From positions 1 to 32,158 of the forward strand of contig NCKC01000021.1 in assembly GCA_002282715.1 (NCBI GenBank): a stretch of DNA of 32,158 bases, read 5' to 3'. This stretch comes from Halothiobacillus sp. 15-55-196. GTDB lineage: Bacteria; Pseudomonadota; Gammaproteobacteria; Halothiobacillales; Halothiobacillaceae. This document shows positions 1 through 9,819 of this stretch, piece after piece (position 1 is the stretch's first letter; the number at the start of each line of letters is the position of its first letter). The notes below the pieces were generated by a model. It was not told the DNA's origin, made no database searches, and was given only the letters and a program-made list of their open reading frames with translations. Both the position numbers and the translations under genes were made by a program.

Positions 1-656
1 CCTGGTTCATGGGTCAACCTTATTATGTGGACGAACGGGTGCTGATACCCCGATCGCCATTTGCCGAATTGATCGCGCAGCATTTCGAGCCCTGGTATGA
101 CGCAGACACGCCACCTTCATCGATTCTGGATATCGGCACCGGTTCCGGCTGTCTGGCCATCGCGCTGGCTCAGCACTTTCCCGAAGCGGTGATCGGTGCC
201 TGCGATATTTCGATGGACGCACTCAGTGTCGCGGCCAGAAATGTTAGAGACTACCAACTCGAAGACCGTATCGAACTGTATCAATCAGATCTTCTGGACA
301 ACCTGAAAGATGAAACCGGTGCCCCGCTGCGCTTTGATCTGATCATCAGCAACCCGCCCTATGTCGATCCGGCTGAGGCCGAAGACATGCCACAGGAATA
401 TCACCACGAACCGGCCATGGCACTGTATGCGCCGAATCAAGGCATGGCCCTCATCGAGCGCATGCTCGATACAGCGAGCGAACATCTCTCGCAACATCTC
501 TCGCCGGATGGTTATCTTTTTGTCGAAGTCGGCAATGGCCGGCGGCTGATAGACCAAACCTGGCCAAGGCACCGGCTTTCATGGATCGAGATGCACAATC
601 AGGAAGCGGTACTGTTCACGATCGCCTGCTCAGAGCTTGCGGATTGGCGTGGTTAA
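1..656 (+). CDS. prmB: PrmB, 50S ribosomal protein L3 glutamine methyltransferase (3' part, 5' end outside window)
   Basis: This SAM-dependent enzyme methylates a glutamine side chain of ribosomal protein L3. The reading frame is open to the window edge (codons for Trp-Phe precede the first Met at base 9), so the true start lies upstream and about one quarter to one third of the protein is missing. The visible part starts with the PrmB-typical segment YYVDERVLIPRSP. It continues through the SAM-binding loop DIGTGSGCLAIALA and the catalytic NPPY motif in ISNPPYVDP, which holds the substrate glutamine. PrmC, the release-factor paralogue, shares NPPY but not the YVDERVLIPRSP block, so PrmB is the better call. 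It ends with TAA followed by a T-rich, AT-rich spacer with no clear hairpin. Confidence 0.93.
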   Translation, partial: WFMGQPYYVDERVLIPRSPFAELIAQHFEPWYDADTPPSSILDIGTGSGCLAIALAQHFPEAVIGACDISMDALSVAARNVRDYQLEDRIELYQSDLLDNLKDETGAPLRFDLIISNPPYVDPAEAEDMPQEYHHEPAMALYAPNQGMALIERMLDTASEHLSQHLSPDGYLFVEVGNGRRLIDQTWPRHRLSWIEMHNQEAVLFTIACSELADWRG

Positions 657-753
657 TTTTTTTTTAATGAACAAATAAAAAAATAAATCACATATAGAAC
701 ATTGCTTTATAAATACACACTCTGGTTGTATTGAAAAATTGAACCAAATTTTC

Positions 754-770
754 TTGCCAATTAGTGGCAA
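754..770. promoter_or_regulatory. Palindrome TTGCCA-N5-TGGCAA upstream of sqr, possible operator
   Basis: A perfect 6+6 inverted repeat with a 5-base centre lies in the AT-rich spacer between prmB and sqr, 174 bases before the sqr start. It could be an operator for a regulator of sulfide oxidation or a short hairpin. No matching -35/-10 pair could be assigned with confidence nearby. The link to sqr is inference from position only. Confidence 0.35.
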
Positions 771-928
771 TCGCGCAAGAATCAACTATCGTTTGGTTGG
801 CTATACACAAAAGAAATTAGCAACATAAAATATGGATGCCCGATGGAGACCCCATCGCCCGCCCAATAGCCACCGCGATACCGAAGAAATTGACAATTAG
901 GTCTTGGCGATTGGCCCAAGGCACCACC

Positions 929-935
929 AAAGGAG
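929..935 (+). promoter_or_regulatory. Ribosome binding site AAAGGAG of sqr
   Basis: The sequence AAAGGAG lies eight bases before the ATG at 944. It decides this start over the longer open frame that begins upstream at 836, whose extra residues show no family resemblance. Confidence 0.8.
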
Positions 936-943
936 TTAGCAAC

Positions 944-2193
<1,250 letters not shown>

Positions 2194-2213
2194 GCGACAT
2201 CCCACTTAAGCTG

Positions 2214-2242
2214 AAAAACCTGCCGATTGGCAGGTTTTTTTT
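2214..2242. terminator. Bidirectional rho-independent terminator
   Basis: The 8-bp stem AACCTGCC/GGCAGGTT with loop GATT is followed by eight T on the plus strand and has five A on the other side, so it can end both sqr and the convergent DUF4010 gene. Confidence 0.9.
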
Positions 2243-2327
2243 GGAAGAAAGCCCAAGTCAACATGGATTTTTGTCACCATCGGCGCTCAATGGAAAACTC
2301 GCCCCCGATACCAAAGTGCCCAACCAA

Positions 2328-3605
2328 TCAATACAAAGTGAGCACTCCGCCCACGGCAACAGTGGGCAATAACACACTGGCGACCCTCAGTCCCAACGCC
2401 TTACCGCCAATCACATAGGCCAGCGCTGTCTTGACCATCGTGTTCACAAAAATTGCCAAGACAATCGCCTCAGTCGCCACCGAGGGTGCCACTTGAGCAT
2501 CCGCAGCCATTTTGGCCAAAGACAGTGACAAGGCATCTACATCCGCCAGGCCGGAAATGGCAGCCAGTGCATAAATCCCGGCATCCCCCGCCATATACTG
2601 AATTGCACGGGCAAACAACATGATGGATACCAGCAGCAATCCAAAACGCAGAGCAGCCGTAAGTTCAAGCGGGTTTTTCAGCACAGGCGCCACATCCATG
2701 CCTTTGTTTTGCGGGTGGATACCATACCGCCACCACAACAAGGCACCACCAAACCCCACCAACAACATCCCGCCCAGCACGGGAATCAATTCGGAGGCCA
2801 ACGCTGGGTTAACGATGCCAACCTCGATGACCACCCGCGGTAACAAGGTCACCGACGCAATCACGATGCCGATGGCAAGAACCGCCGTCACACCGGTACC
2901 ACCGCGAGCCAGACGGGAGAACACCAGGGTCAATGCTGTCGAAGAAACGAGCCCACCGAACACGCTGGTCAGGAGCAAACCCCGCTGCGAACCCAGAATG
3001 CGCATGGCGAAGTAACCGACAAACGACAACCCGGCCAGCAACAGGATCATCCAGCCGATAACAAAAGGATTCAGCGCGCCCCACGGCCCGAAATTACCAT
3101 TGGGCAGCACCGGCAGAATGACCAGCGCAATCAACAGGAGCTTGAAGATCGCAAACAGCTCTGCTTCGGAAAGCTTGAGCAGGCCGCGATGCAAGATCGC
3201 CTTCATACCCAAGAGAATGGTGATGACCACGGCAGAGACCACGGCGGTGTAGGTATAACCGGCAACAGCCGCAGCACCCAGAATCAAGGTGAGCAAACTC
3301 GCGACTTCCGTCGTGATCCCTAGCCCATTATCTTGCCGGTTTGCGGCCCAATAGCTGGCCACCAGAATGGCCGACAAGCCCAACAATGAGGCCACCAAAA
3401 CCCAGACGCCGAAATGCGCGGACAAGATGCCCGTCAACCCACCGGTCAGTCCAATCAAACCGAACGTTCGCACACCGGCAATCCGTCGCCCATCTTCGGC
3501 GCCACGTTCATGCCAACCACGCTCAAGCCCAATCAACAGGCCAATCCCCAAAGCCACGCCCAGGTTTTGCAGCAGCACCAGAGGATCATCGACAGGCAGA
3601 TTCAT
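2328..3605 (-). CDS. MgtC/SapB-DUF4010 family integral membrane protein
   Basis: A 425-residue, very hydrophobic protein with roughly a dozen predicted membrane segments. The N-terminal quarter has the MgtC-family signature GLLIGLERGW (about residues 19-28) with a GVRTFGLIGLTGGL segment (about residues 45-58). The rest matches what I know of DUF4010. MgtC-like domains are linked to magnesium homeostasis and stress, but the substrate or function of the DUF4010 fusions is not established and none is claimed here. ATG at 3605 is preceded by AAGGAA. It converges with sqr across a shared terminator and lies 40 bases downstream of the next minus-strand gene, so the two may be co-transcribed. Confidence 0.85.
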   Translation of the reverse strand: MNLPVDDPLVLLQNLGVALGIGLLIGLERGWHERGAEDGRRIAGVRTFGLIGLTGGLTGILSAHFGVWVLVASLLGLSAILVASYWAANRQDNGLGITTEVASLLTLILGAAAVAGYTYTAVVSAVVITILLGMKAILHRGLLKLSEAELFAIFKLLLIALVILPVLPNGNFGPWGALNPFVIGWMILLLAGLSFVGYFAMRILGSQRGLLLTSVFGGLVSSTALTLVFSRLARGGTGVTAVLAIGIVIASVTLLPRVVIEVGIVNPALASELIPVLGGMLLVGFGGALLWWRYGIHPQNKGMDVAPVLKNPLELTAALRFGLLLVSIMLFARAIQYMAGDAGIYALAAISGLADVDALSLSLAKMAADAQVAPSVATEAIVLAIFVNTMVKTALAYVIGGKALGLRVASVLLPTVAVGGVLTLY

Positions 3606-3645
3606 CGCGCCGGTTCCTTAATGGGCTAAAACTCAGGGATCAGAC

Positions 3646-4188
3646 TCAATGCTGCCCGACCTGGAGTTTTTCCATAATGGCGAAAATCAGACCGGAGAAA
3701 AGGAACGTCACATGGATGCCCACCAACCAGGCCAGATGGCGGTCGGTCAATATATCAACATTCATAAACGCCTTGAGCAGCTCAATCCCCGAAATCGCCA
3801 CCATCGAACCGATCAGCTTGATCTTGAGATCACTGAAACCGATTGAACCCATCCAGTCCGGCCGATCCGCATGCGCATGAAGATCTTCCATCTTGGACAC
3901 AAAATTCTCGTAACCAGAGAACATGATGATGATCAACAGGTTCATCAAAAGAGACACATCCACAAGCGTCAGCACACCGACGATGACCTGTCCTTCGTCC
4001 ATCGTGCTCACGTGGGAGACCAAATGCCAGGTCTCCTTGCCGAACTTCATCAGCAACACACCCATTGCCACGACCAGGCCGAGATAAATCGGCGCCATCA
4101 ACCACCGGCTGGCAAACAGGAAATGCTCGAAACCGCTCTCGAAATGTTTCACTGCACTTCGCGGTTTCGCCACCGAATCATTAGACAT
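3646..4188 (-). CDS. yqhA: YqhA / UPF0114 family membrane protein
   Basis: A 180-residue protein with about four hydrophobic membrane segments. It matches the YqhA (UPF0114, TIGR00645) family in length and in blocks such as FLFASRWLMAPIYLGL, IMFSGYENFVSKM and GFSDLKIKLIGSMVAISGI. The family is widespread in proteobacteria and its function is unknown. The start ATG at 4188 gives the usual family length. A 106-base AT-rich spacer separates it from the upstream gene and may hold its promoter. Confidence 0.9.
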   Translation of the reverse strand: MSNDSVAKPRSAVKHFESGFEHFLFASRWLMAPIYLGLVVAMGVLLMKFGKETWHLVSHVSTMDEGQVIVGVLTLVDVSLLMNLLIIIMFSGYENFVSKMEDLHAHADRPDWMGSIGFSDLKIKLIGSMVAISGIELLKAFMNVDILTDRHLAWLVGIHVTFLFSGLIFAIMEKLQVGQH

Positions 4189-4294
4189 GACAACGCCCTC
4201 AACAAATTAATTGATCATCTAGAGTGGAATCATATCATTACCGCTAATGCGGCTATCCTGATTAGGCAAAATTCACTCATCGTCCCACAACGAT

Positions 4295-5245
4295 CTATTT
4301 GCCGAGATACCCCGGCGCGATGCGTTCAAGTCGAGTAGCCTGATGCGGGCAACCTTCGGCGCAGACACTCGGTGTCTGCAACGAATCATAGTTGTCGCGG
4401 GTAAACGGTTGTCCCGGCATCCACTCCAGGACTCTGGCCTGCAACCGTGCGGCCCAGTCCGGCAGACCGATCACCAGACGGGGGTGACCCGAAGTTTTGG
4501 CCGCATAGGCGACCAATTCACGCAATCGATATTCGGTGGGGCCGCACAAATCGATGCGCTTACCCATGGTGGAAGTATCCGTCATTGCCGCCACGAACTG
4601 ATCCGCCACATCCCCGACATACACAGGGGCGAACCGCGCATCGGCACAGGCCAGCGGGAACACTCCGGGCATCAGTCGCGCTAACTGGGCAAACCGATTG
4701 AGAAATGAATCCTGCGGGCCAAAAATAACCGATGGCCGGAAACTCGTGACCGCAATCCCGTGCTGTTCGCCAAACTCATGCGCCCAATCCTCGGCCTTGC
4801 CCTTGCTGCGCAGATAGAAACTGCTGCCGTTGTTCGCATCGGCACCAAGTGCGCTCATATGCAGATAACGTTTCACGCCCGCCTTGGCAGCTGCCTTGAG
4901 CGCTATTTGTGTCGTGTGGACATGCGCCTGCTCGAACCCCTTACCGTCATGCCGTGGCTCGTTGAGTATCCCGATCAGATTGATCAGAATCGAGCCTTCA
5001 GACAAAACCGACTGCCAGTTCTGTTCGCTGCGGTCATTGGCCATGTCCGCAGCGGCAGGCGTTCCACCGATCAAACGCACCCCGCGCATCAGAGCCATAT
5101 CACGATGGCGCGCGGCATGTCGGGTCGGAATCGTTACCGAATAACCCTGTTGACTCAGCAAAGAGGCCAGCACACGACCGACAAATCCCGTACCGCCCAG
5201 AAGAACGACCTCTTTTGACCTATCTTGATTCGATATCGTCGTCAT
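4295..5245 (-). CDS. NDUFA9-like NAD(P)-binding atypical short-chain dehydrogenase
   Basis: An extended-SDR-like Rossmann protein of 316 residues. It has the nucleotide-binding motif LLGGTGFVGR near the N-terminus, a conserved LINLIGIL segment, YLRSKGKAED (the YxxxK-like site) and SVIFGPQDSFLNRF. These blocks are typical of the complex I NDUFA9 subunit-like family found in bacteria and mitochondria. The bacterial members are not proven respiratory subunits, and the true role is unknown. The frame is open upstream to a GTG at 5299, but ATG 5245 is preferred. It has AAGGGG 7-8 bases upstream, and the family motif follows at the usual distance. It is divergent from hemG, with about 125 bases between them. 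Confidence 0.85.
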   Translation of the reverse strand: MTTISNQDRSKEVVLLGGTGFVGRVLASLLSQQGYSVTIPTRHAARHRDMALMRGVRLIGGTPAAADMANDRSEQNWQSVLSEGSILINLIGILNEPRHDGKGFEQAHVHTTQIALKAAAKAGVKRYLHMSALGADANNGSSFYLRSKGKAEDWAHEFGEQHGIAVTSFRPSVIFGPQDSFLNRFAQLARLMPGVFPLACADARFAPVYVGDVADQFVAAMTDTSTMGKRIDLCGPTEYRLRELVAYAAKTSGHPRLVIGLPDWAARLQARVLEWMPGQPFTRDNYDSLQTPSVCAEGCPHQATRLERIAPGYLGK

Positions 5246-5370
5246 ATTCCCTACCCCTTGAAAAGTTCGCCGACCAACACTCGAATGCAGCGGCCTCACG
5301 ATATACTCAAAACATGATTTGTTTTTTTAAAACGCAATGGCCCCACTTAATCTTATAGGATGCCTGCTTT

Positions 5371-6789
5371 GTGAATGCTCATTCGAATGACTCAGAACCA
5401 ATCAACTGCCCCTATCTCGTCATCGGTGGCGGCATCAGTGGTCTGGCAACCGCCTACCATCTTACGCAAATGGGCAAAACAGTCACGCTGCTGGAGGCCT
5501 CATCCCGGGTTGGCGGCGCCGTGGGGAGTGTGCAGGAAGACGGCTGGTTGCGTGAACTCGGGCCCAACAGCCTGATGCAAACGCCAGAAATGGCTGCACT
5601 AATGAGCGCGCTTGATCTGGGCAGCGAAATCATCGAAGCCAATGCCTTAGCCAAAAAGCGCTTCGTAGCCAAAAACGGACATCCTGTGGCGTTGCCGGGA
5701 AATCCTCTGGAGCTGTTCACCAGCCCGCTTTTCAGTATGGGTGATCTATGGCATCTGGCACGTGAAGCCTGGATAAAACCCGTCGACAAGGAAGAGACAA
5801 TAGCCGAATTCGTCAAGCGGCGTCTGGGGCAAGGCTTTCTCGATTGGGCTGTCGACCCTTTCGTATCGGGCGTGTATGCAGGCGACCCAAACCGACTGTC
5901 CGTGCAGGCAGCCATCCCCAAAATCTACGCCCTGGAACACGAGTCAGGCTCCCTGATTCGCGGTGGCATTGCAAAAATGAAAGCAGCCAAAACCAACCCG
6001 GCTCCGGTCACCCGACCTGAGAAGGGCAAGCTGTTCAGTTTCAAGCGAGGGCTGCAAACACTCACCGACGCACTGGCATCGGCCATCACGACATCGGGCC
6101 GGGGCGACATTCATCTGGACTCTGCCATCACCCACATCCGGCAACTGCCCGAGGGCGGTTGGGCGGTGGGATCAGATCAAGGCAAAACATTTCACACAAA
6201 ACAACTCATATTGAGCACCCCCGCGCACATCAGTGCCCAATTACTTGGCGAAGTCGACGGTGTATTGGCCGAATCGCTGGCCGCCATAGAATATCCCCCC
6301 GTCTCATCCGTCGTGATGGGATTCGATCGGTCTCATGTTGCGCATCCACTGGATGGGTTTGGCTTGCTGCTGCCTTCCAAGGAGAAAAAACGCACCTTGG
6401 GCGTTCTGTTCTCCTCGACTTTATTTGCGAATCGCACACCGGATGGAAAGGTGCTGCTTACCGCATTTATCGGCGGACGCAAGCACCCCGAAGCGGCAGA
6501 AGGAAGTGATCAGGAACTCTTGGATCGCGTTCTGGGTGATCTATCGCCGCTGCTCGGCATCAAGGGCAAGCCGGAATTCCTGCGCGTGAAATACTGGGCA
6601 CGGGCCATTCCACAGTACGAGCTTGGCTATCTTCAATTGCAGGAAAAGATTACCCAGCGGCTGACCGCACTACCCGGATTGAGCCTGAATGGAAACTGGC
6701 GGGGCGGTATCGCGGTCGGCGACTGCCTGACCAATGGAAAGAAACTGGCAGAACGCCTGATCGAAAACGCCCGGATGGAAGGAGCCTGA
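5371..6789 (+). CDS. hemG: Protoporphyrinogen oxidase, HemY (oxygen-dependent) type
   Basis: This FAD enzyme oxidises protoporphyrinogen IX to protoporphyrin IX in haem synthesis. The related HemY branch of some bacteria uses coproporphyrinogen III. Length is 472 residues. FAD-binding is seen in IGGGISGLATAYHL (residues 18-31), LLEASSRVGG (40-49) and the following ELGPNSLMQTP block. The C-terminal FAD motif GNWRGGIAVGDC lies near residue 440. The GTG at 5371 is used; AGGA lies about ten bases upstream and no in-frame ATG fits better. This is the Bacillus-hemY-like family, not the short flavodoxin-like E. coli HemG. It ends 48 bases before the convergent moaA. Confidence 0.9.
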   Translation: MNAHSNDSEPINCPYLVIGGGISGLATAYHLTQMGKTVTLLEASSRVGGAVGSVQEDGWLRELGPNSLMQTPEMAALMSALDLGSEIIEANALAKKRFVAKNGHPVALPGNPLELFTSPLFSMGDLWHLAREAWIKPVDKEETIAEFVKRRLGQGFLDWAVDPFVSGVYAGDPNRLSVQAAIPKIYALEHESGSLIRGGIAKMKAAKTNPAPVTRPEKGKLFSFKRGLQTLTDALASAITTSGRGDIHLDSAITHIRQLPEGGWAVGSDQGKTFHTKQLILSTPAHISAQLLGEVDGVLAESLAAIEYPPVSSVVMGFDRSHVAHPLDGFGLLLPSKEKKRTLGVLFSSTLFANRTPDGKVLLTAFIGGRKHPEAAEGSDQELLDRVLGDLSPLLGIKGKPEFLRVKYWARAIPQYELGYLQLQEKITQRLTALPGLSLNGNWRGGIAVGDCLTNGKKLAERLIENARMEGA

Positions 6790-6837
6790 GATAATCGTTT
6801 TCCTACCGATATGACGTGAGAAGGACTCGGGTGGATA

Positions 6838-7824
6838 TCAGCCACCCGTCATCGACATAAAGCGAATGACCTTTTCCGGCTTGTCCTGAAACTCATGCCG
6901 CTCGGGCTTCAGGCCAATGGCTGCAATGATGGCTTCTTTGAGCTCATCATCGGGGATGCCACTGCGCAGTAGTGGACGGAACGAAAAGTTGTGTTCCTGC
7001 CCAAGGCACATATACATGGTGCCATCTACCGACAAGCGAACCCGATTGCAGGTACCGCAGAAATGCTCGGACATGGGCGTGATGAACCCGACCTGGGTAT
7101 CCGTGCCCGCTATTTGCAGGTAACGGGCAGGCCCGGCGCCATCGACCGGATTGATGACCGGAATCAACGGATAACGCGCCGAAAGCCGCTGCTTGATGGT
7201 TTGCAGACTGATGTAATAATCCAGTGCATTCCGACCGGTATCGCCTATCGGCATGGTTTCGATCATGCGCAACACGAAGCCATGCTCAATACAGAATTCC
7301 AGCACCGATTCGACGTCGTCTTCGTTGACACCTTTCATCACAACCATGTTGAGCTTGATGGGCGACAACCCTACATCTTTGGCAGCCATCAAACCATCGA
7401 TCACCTTGCTGAGTTTGCCTTGGGTGATCTGCTTGAAACGGTCGGCATCCAGGGTATCGAGGCTTACGTTGATCCGGTCGACTCCCGCCGCTTTCAACGG
7501 TGCGGCCATTTTTCCCAGGCGCGTGGCATTGGTGGAAAGTGCAATATCCCGAATACCGGGCAGCGCATCAATACGACGAACGATGTCCTCGATTCCACGG
7601 CGCACCAAGGGCTCGCCGCCGGTAATACGCACCCGGCGCAGCCCCATCCCGGCCATCACGCCCAGCAATCGTTCAATTTCATCAGCCGTCAACCAGTGTT
7701 CCGGCACTTCGAAGTCGTTAAACCCTTCCGGCATGCAGTAAAAGCAACGCAAGTCACAACGGTCAGTGACCGACAGTCGCAGATAATCGATTGTGCGACC
7801 GAATGGGTCCACCAAATTTGACAT
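6838..7824 (-). CDS. moaA: MoaA, GTP 3',8-cyclase
   Basis: A radical-SAM enzyme for the first step of molybdenum-cofactor synthesis: GTP to (8S)-3',8-cyclo-7,8-dihydro-GTP, with MoaC completing cPMP. The N-terminal [4Fe-4S] motif is DRCDLRCFYC (Cys23, Cys27, Cys30). The SAM-contact motif TGGEPLVR and the second cluster motif CGTCNRVRLSVDG followed by MYMCLGQ are present, and the chain ends in the catalytic Gly-Gly tail (MTGG). Length 328 is normal. ATG 7824 has AAGG about eight bases upstream. It is the last gene of the moaE-moeA-moaC-moaA series, separated from moaC by about 250 bases that hold two hairpins and a possible own promoter. Confidence 0.96.
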   Translation of the reverse strand: MSNLVDPFGRTIDYLRLSVTDRCDLRCFYCMPEGFNDFEVPEHWLTADEIERLLGVMAGMGLRRVRITGGEPLVRRGIEDIVRRIDALPGIRDIALSTNATRLGKMAAPLKAAGVDRINVSLDTLDADRFKQITQGKLSKVIDGLMAAKDVGLSPIKLNMVVMKGVNEDDVESVLEFCIEHGFVLRMIETMPIGDTGRNALDYYISLQTIKQRLSARYPLIPVINPVDGAGPARYLQIAGTDTQVGFITPMSEHFCGTCNRVRLSVDGTMYMCLGQEHNFSFRPLLRSGIPDDELKEAIIAAIGLKPERHEFQDKPEKVIRFMSMTGG

Positions 7825-7856
7825 ACTTAAACCTTATGATTCCTGAACAGTCAAAG

Positions 7857-7956
7857 CCGGTCAAACGAGAATTGACCGGGCGGCATACGATATCGGCAAC
7901 ACTGAATTGACCGCCGATTGCGCAAGAATGCTCAGAGGTCGGAGTTCCGAGCATTC
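7857..7956 (-). other. Two hairpin-forming inverted repeats in the moaA leader
   Basis: CCGGTCAA (7857-7864) pairs with TTGACCGG (7872-7879) across 7 bases, and GAATGCTC (7926-7933) pairs with GAGCATTC (7949-7956). Neither is followed by a T run on either strand, so they are not ordinary terminators. They lie in the transcribed leader of moaA if it has its own promoter. A structured control element is possible but I cannot match it to the known Moco RNA motif by eye. Confidence 0.5.
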
Positions 7957-8004
7957 GACGACTTGCTTACTCGTGCAGGAGTTCGCTAGGTATCAGTGGA
8001 AATA

Positions 8005-8033
8005 ACGATAGCCGTAAAATAAGTGCAATTCAA
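8005..8033 (-). promoter_or_regulatory. Possible sigma70 promoter for moaA
   Basis: On the minus strand TTGAAT (8028-8033) and TATCGT (8005-8010) are spaced by 17 bases. Each hexamer matches 4 of 6 consensus bases. This would give moaA a transcript independent of moaC. Confidence 0.3.
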
Positions 8034-8077
8034 GCGTTATGTTTTAAAAAATACACGGATGGAAGAGTAATTTAACT

Positions 8078-8557
8078 TCAACGCACCCAGGAACCGGTTT
8101 TCCCGCCATGCTTTTCCAGCAAACGGGTGTATTCGATCACCATGCCGCGATCCACAGCCTTGCACATATCATAGAGCGTCAGCGCCGCTACGGAGGCAGC
8201 CGTGAGCGCCTCCATCTCCACGCCGGTTTGCCCACTCAGGCGGCATTCTGCAAGGATATGAATACCTTGGTTCTGCTCGTCGGGCGTCAAGGTAACCGCC
8301 ACCTTGGTTAGCAGGAGCGGGTGGCACATCGGAATCAGATCCCAGGTTTTCTTTGCGGCCATGATGCCGGCGACGCGGGCCACGGCCAGTACATCTCCCT
8401 TCTTGTGACCACCGGAAAGAATCAATGCCAGCGTTTCAGGCTGCATGCGGATAAACGACTCCGCCAAAGCCACACGTTCCGTATGGGGTTTTGCGCCCAC
8501 ATCCACCATGCGCGCGGCACCCGTTTCATCGATATGGGTTAATTGTTGATTGCTCAC
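8078..8557 (-). CDS. moaC: MoaC, cyclic pyranopterin monophosphate synthase
   Basis: MoaC converts the MoaA product into cyclic pyranopterin monophosphate. The protein carries [17 protein letters not shown] at the start, [27 protein letters not shown] and the catalytic-region block [20 protein letters not shown]. The GTG at 8557 is chosen over the ATG at 8566. The GTG forms a GTGA overlap with the moeA stop codon, GAAGG lies nine bases before it, and the N-terminus then matches the family ([10 protein letters not shown]). With the ATG the protein gains three residues. Tight coupling to moeA is evident. Confidence 0.95.
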   Translation of the reverse strand: MSNQQLTHIDETGAARMVDVGAKPHTERVALAESFIRMQPETLALILSGGHKKGDVLAVARVAGIMAAKKTWDLIPMCHPLLLTKVAVTLTPDEQNQGIHILAECRLSGQTGVEMEALTAASVAALTLYDMCKAVDRGMVIEYTRLLEKHGGKTGSWVR

Positions 8558-9759
8558 AGATACCATCCTTCAAAGGGAAAATAATCAACCCTGTCACCAC
8601 ACGAAAGCCTGAGGCCGGCTGGAATAAGGGCCACGCCATCCGCCCAGGCGATCGAACTTAACAGGCCCGAATTCTGGTTTTCAAACGGCTGCAATCGCGT
8701 TTCACCCGAAGCCGCTCGCTCGCGCCGCACGCGGATGAACTCCGGGCGATCACCCGAAACCCAGTCCCGGGTCAGCGGCAGACTCAACGGCGGCAGGTCG
8801 ATCTGAGGATCGCCACCCGCCAGCGCACGCAAAGCCGGACGAACGAACAGGAAGAAGGTCACAAAGGTCGATACGGGGTTGCCCGGCAAGCCGATGAATG
8901 GCACCGACCCGATCCGGCCGAAGGCCAACGGTTTGCCCGGCTTGAGGAAAACCCGCCATGAATCGATCTTGCCGATCCCGGAGACCACCTGCCGGACCAG
9001 ATCGGCATCCCCGACAGAGACGCCGCCGGAAGTCAGCACCAGATCGACGTCTTTTGCTGCCGCCAACAGCGCCGTACGGATTGAGGATGCATCATCCGGC
9101 AGGACACCCAGATCAACAATCTCGACACTAAGACGCGTCAACGCAGAAACCAGAATAATATGGTTACTGTTATAAATCTTGCCCGGCTCCAGAGGCTTTC
9201 CGGGCGATACCAACTCGTTGCCCGTCGTAAAAATAGCGACTCGCGGCTTGCGAACGACCCGTACTTGCGCACAGCCGATGGAAGCCAGCAAACCAAGCTC
9301 GGCCGCATCCAGACGGGTTCCGGCAGACAGCACGCGCTGACCATGACGGCTATCGGCGCCTTTAGGCCGCACCCCTGCCCCTGGGGACATGGTTTCTTGC
9401 AGTGTTACGGTATGCGAATCCGAACGCGTTACGGATTCCTGAGCGATGACGGCATTCGCCCCTTCAGGTAACGGCGCCCCGGTAAATATCCGCCAGACAA
9501 CATCTCCTTCAGGCAGAGCGGCTGGCGCATCACCCGCATAGGTGACCCCCGCCACCTGGCGCGATGAACCGCAAGCCAAAGGCGCTCTAACAGCATAACC
9601 ATCGAACAGGCTTATATCACCCGCGGGCACATCCTGCTGTGCATGAACATCTTCCGACAGAAACCGACCCACTGCAGTCTCCAGCGGAACCAGTTCAGAT
9701 TCGGTAATGGGAGTCAACTGCTCAATCAATTGACGCTGCGCACAATCAATGGCTTGCAA
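8554..9759 (-). CDS. moeA: MoeA, molybdopterin molybdenumtransferase
   Basis: MoeA inserts molybdate into adenylated molybdopterin. The 401-residue protein contains the N-terminal DGYAVR block ([12 protein letters not shown]), the motif TGNELVSPG, the MPT-binding region [13 protein letters not shown] and [15 protein letters not shown]. These are the standard family landmarks. The start is a TTG at 9759, supported by GAGGA seven bases upstream and the lack of any nearby in-frame ATG. The stop overlaps the moaC start. It follows moaE by 60 bases. Confidence 0.95.
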   Translation of the reverse strand: MQAIDCAQRQLIEQLTPITESELVPLETAVGRFLSEDVHAQQDVPAGDISLFDGYAVRAPLACGSSRQVAGVTYAGDAPAALPEGDVVWRIFTGAPLPEGANAVIAQESVTRSDSHTVTLQETMSPGAGVRPKGADSRHGQRVLSAGTRLDAAELGLLASIGCAQVRVVRKPRVAIFTTGNELVSPGKPLEPGKIYNSNHIILVSALTRLSVEIVDLGVLPDDASSIRTALLAAAKDVDLVLTSGGVSVGDADLVRQVVSGIGKIDSWRVFLKPGKPLAFGRIGSVPFIGLPGNPVSTFVTFFLFVRPALRALAGGDPQIDLPPLSLPLTRDWVSGDRPEFIRVRRERAASGETRLQPFENQNSGLLSSIAWADGVALIPAGLRLSCGDRVDYFPFEGWYL

Positions 9760-9766
9760 AACTAAG

Positions 9767-9771
9767 TCCTC
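9767..9771 (-). promoter_or_regulatory. Ribosome binding site GAGGA of moeA
   Basis: GAGGA on the minus strand lies seven bases before TTG 9759 and supports this rare start codon. Confidence 0.75.
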
Positions 9772-9819
9772 GTTCAGGAAAAACGCTCAACCGGAAGAAA
9801 ATCGTTATAACCGTGGCAA

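Noticed and set aside
836..943. N-terminal extension of sqr
   Set aside because: ATG 944 has an ideal ribosome site and begins exactly at the FAD-binding motif.
6829..6847. GGGTGG/CCACCC hairpin between hemG and moaA as a terminator
   Set aside because: Six-bp stem, no T run on either strand, and it overlaps the moaA coding end.
6991..7821. 276-codon plus-strand frame opposite moaA
   Set aside because: Complete overlap with a certain gene, with no family features.
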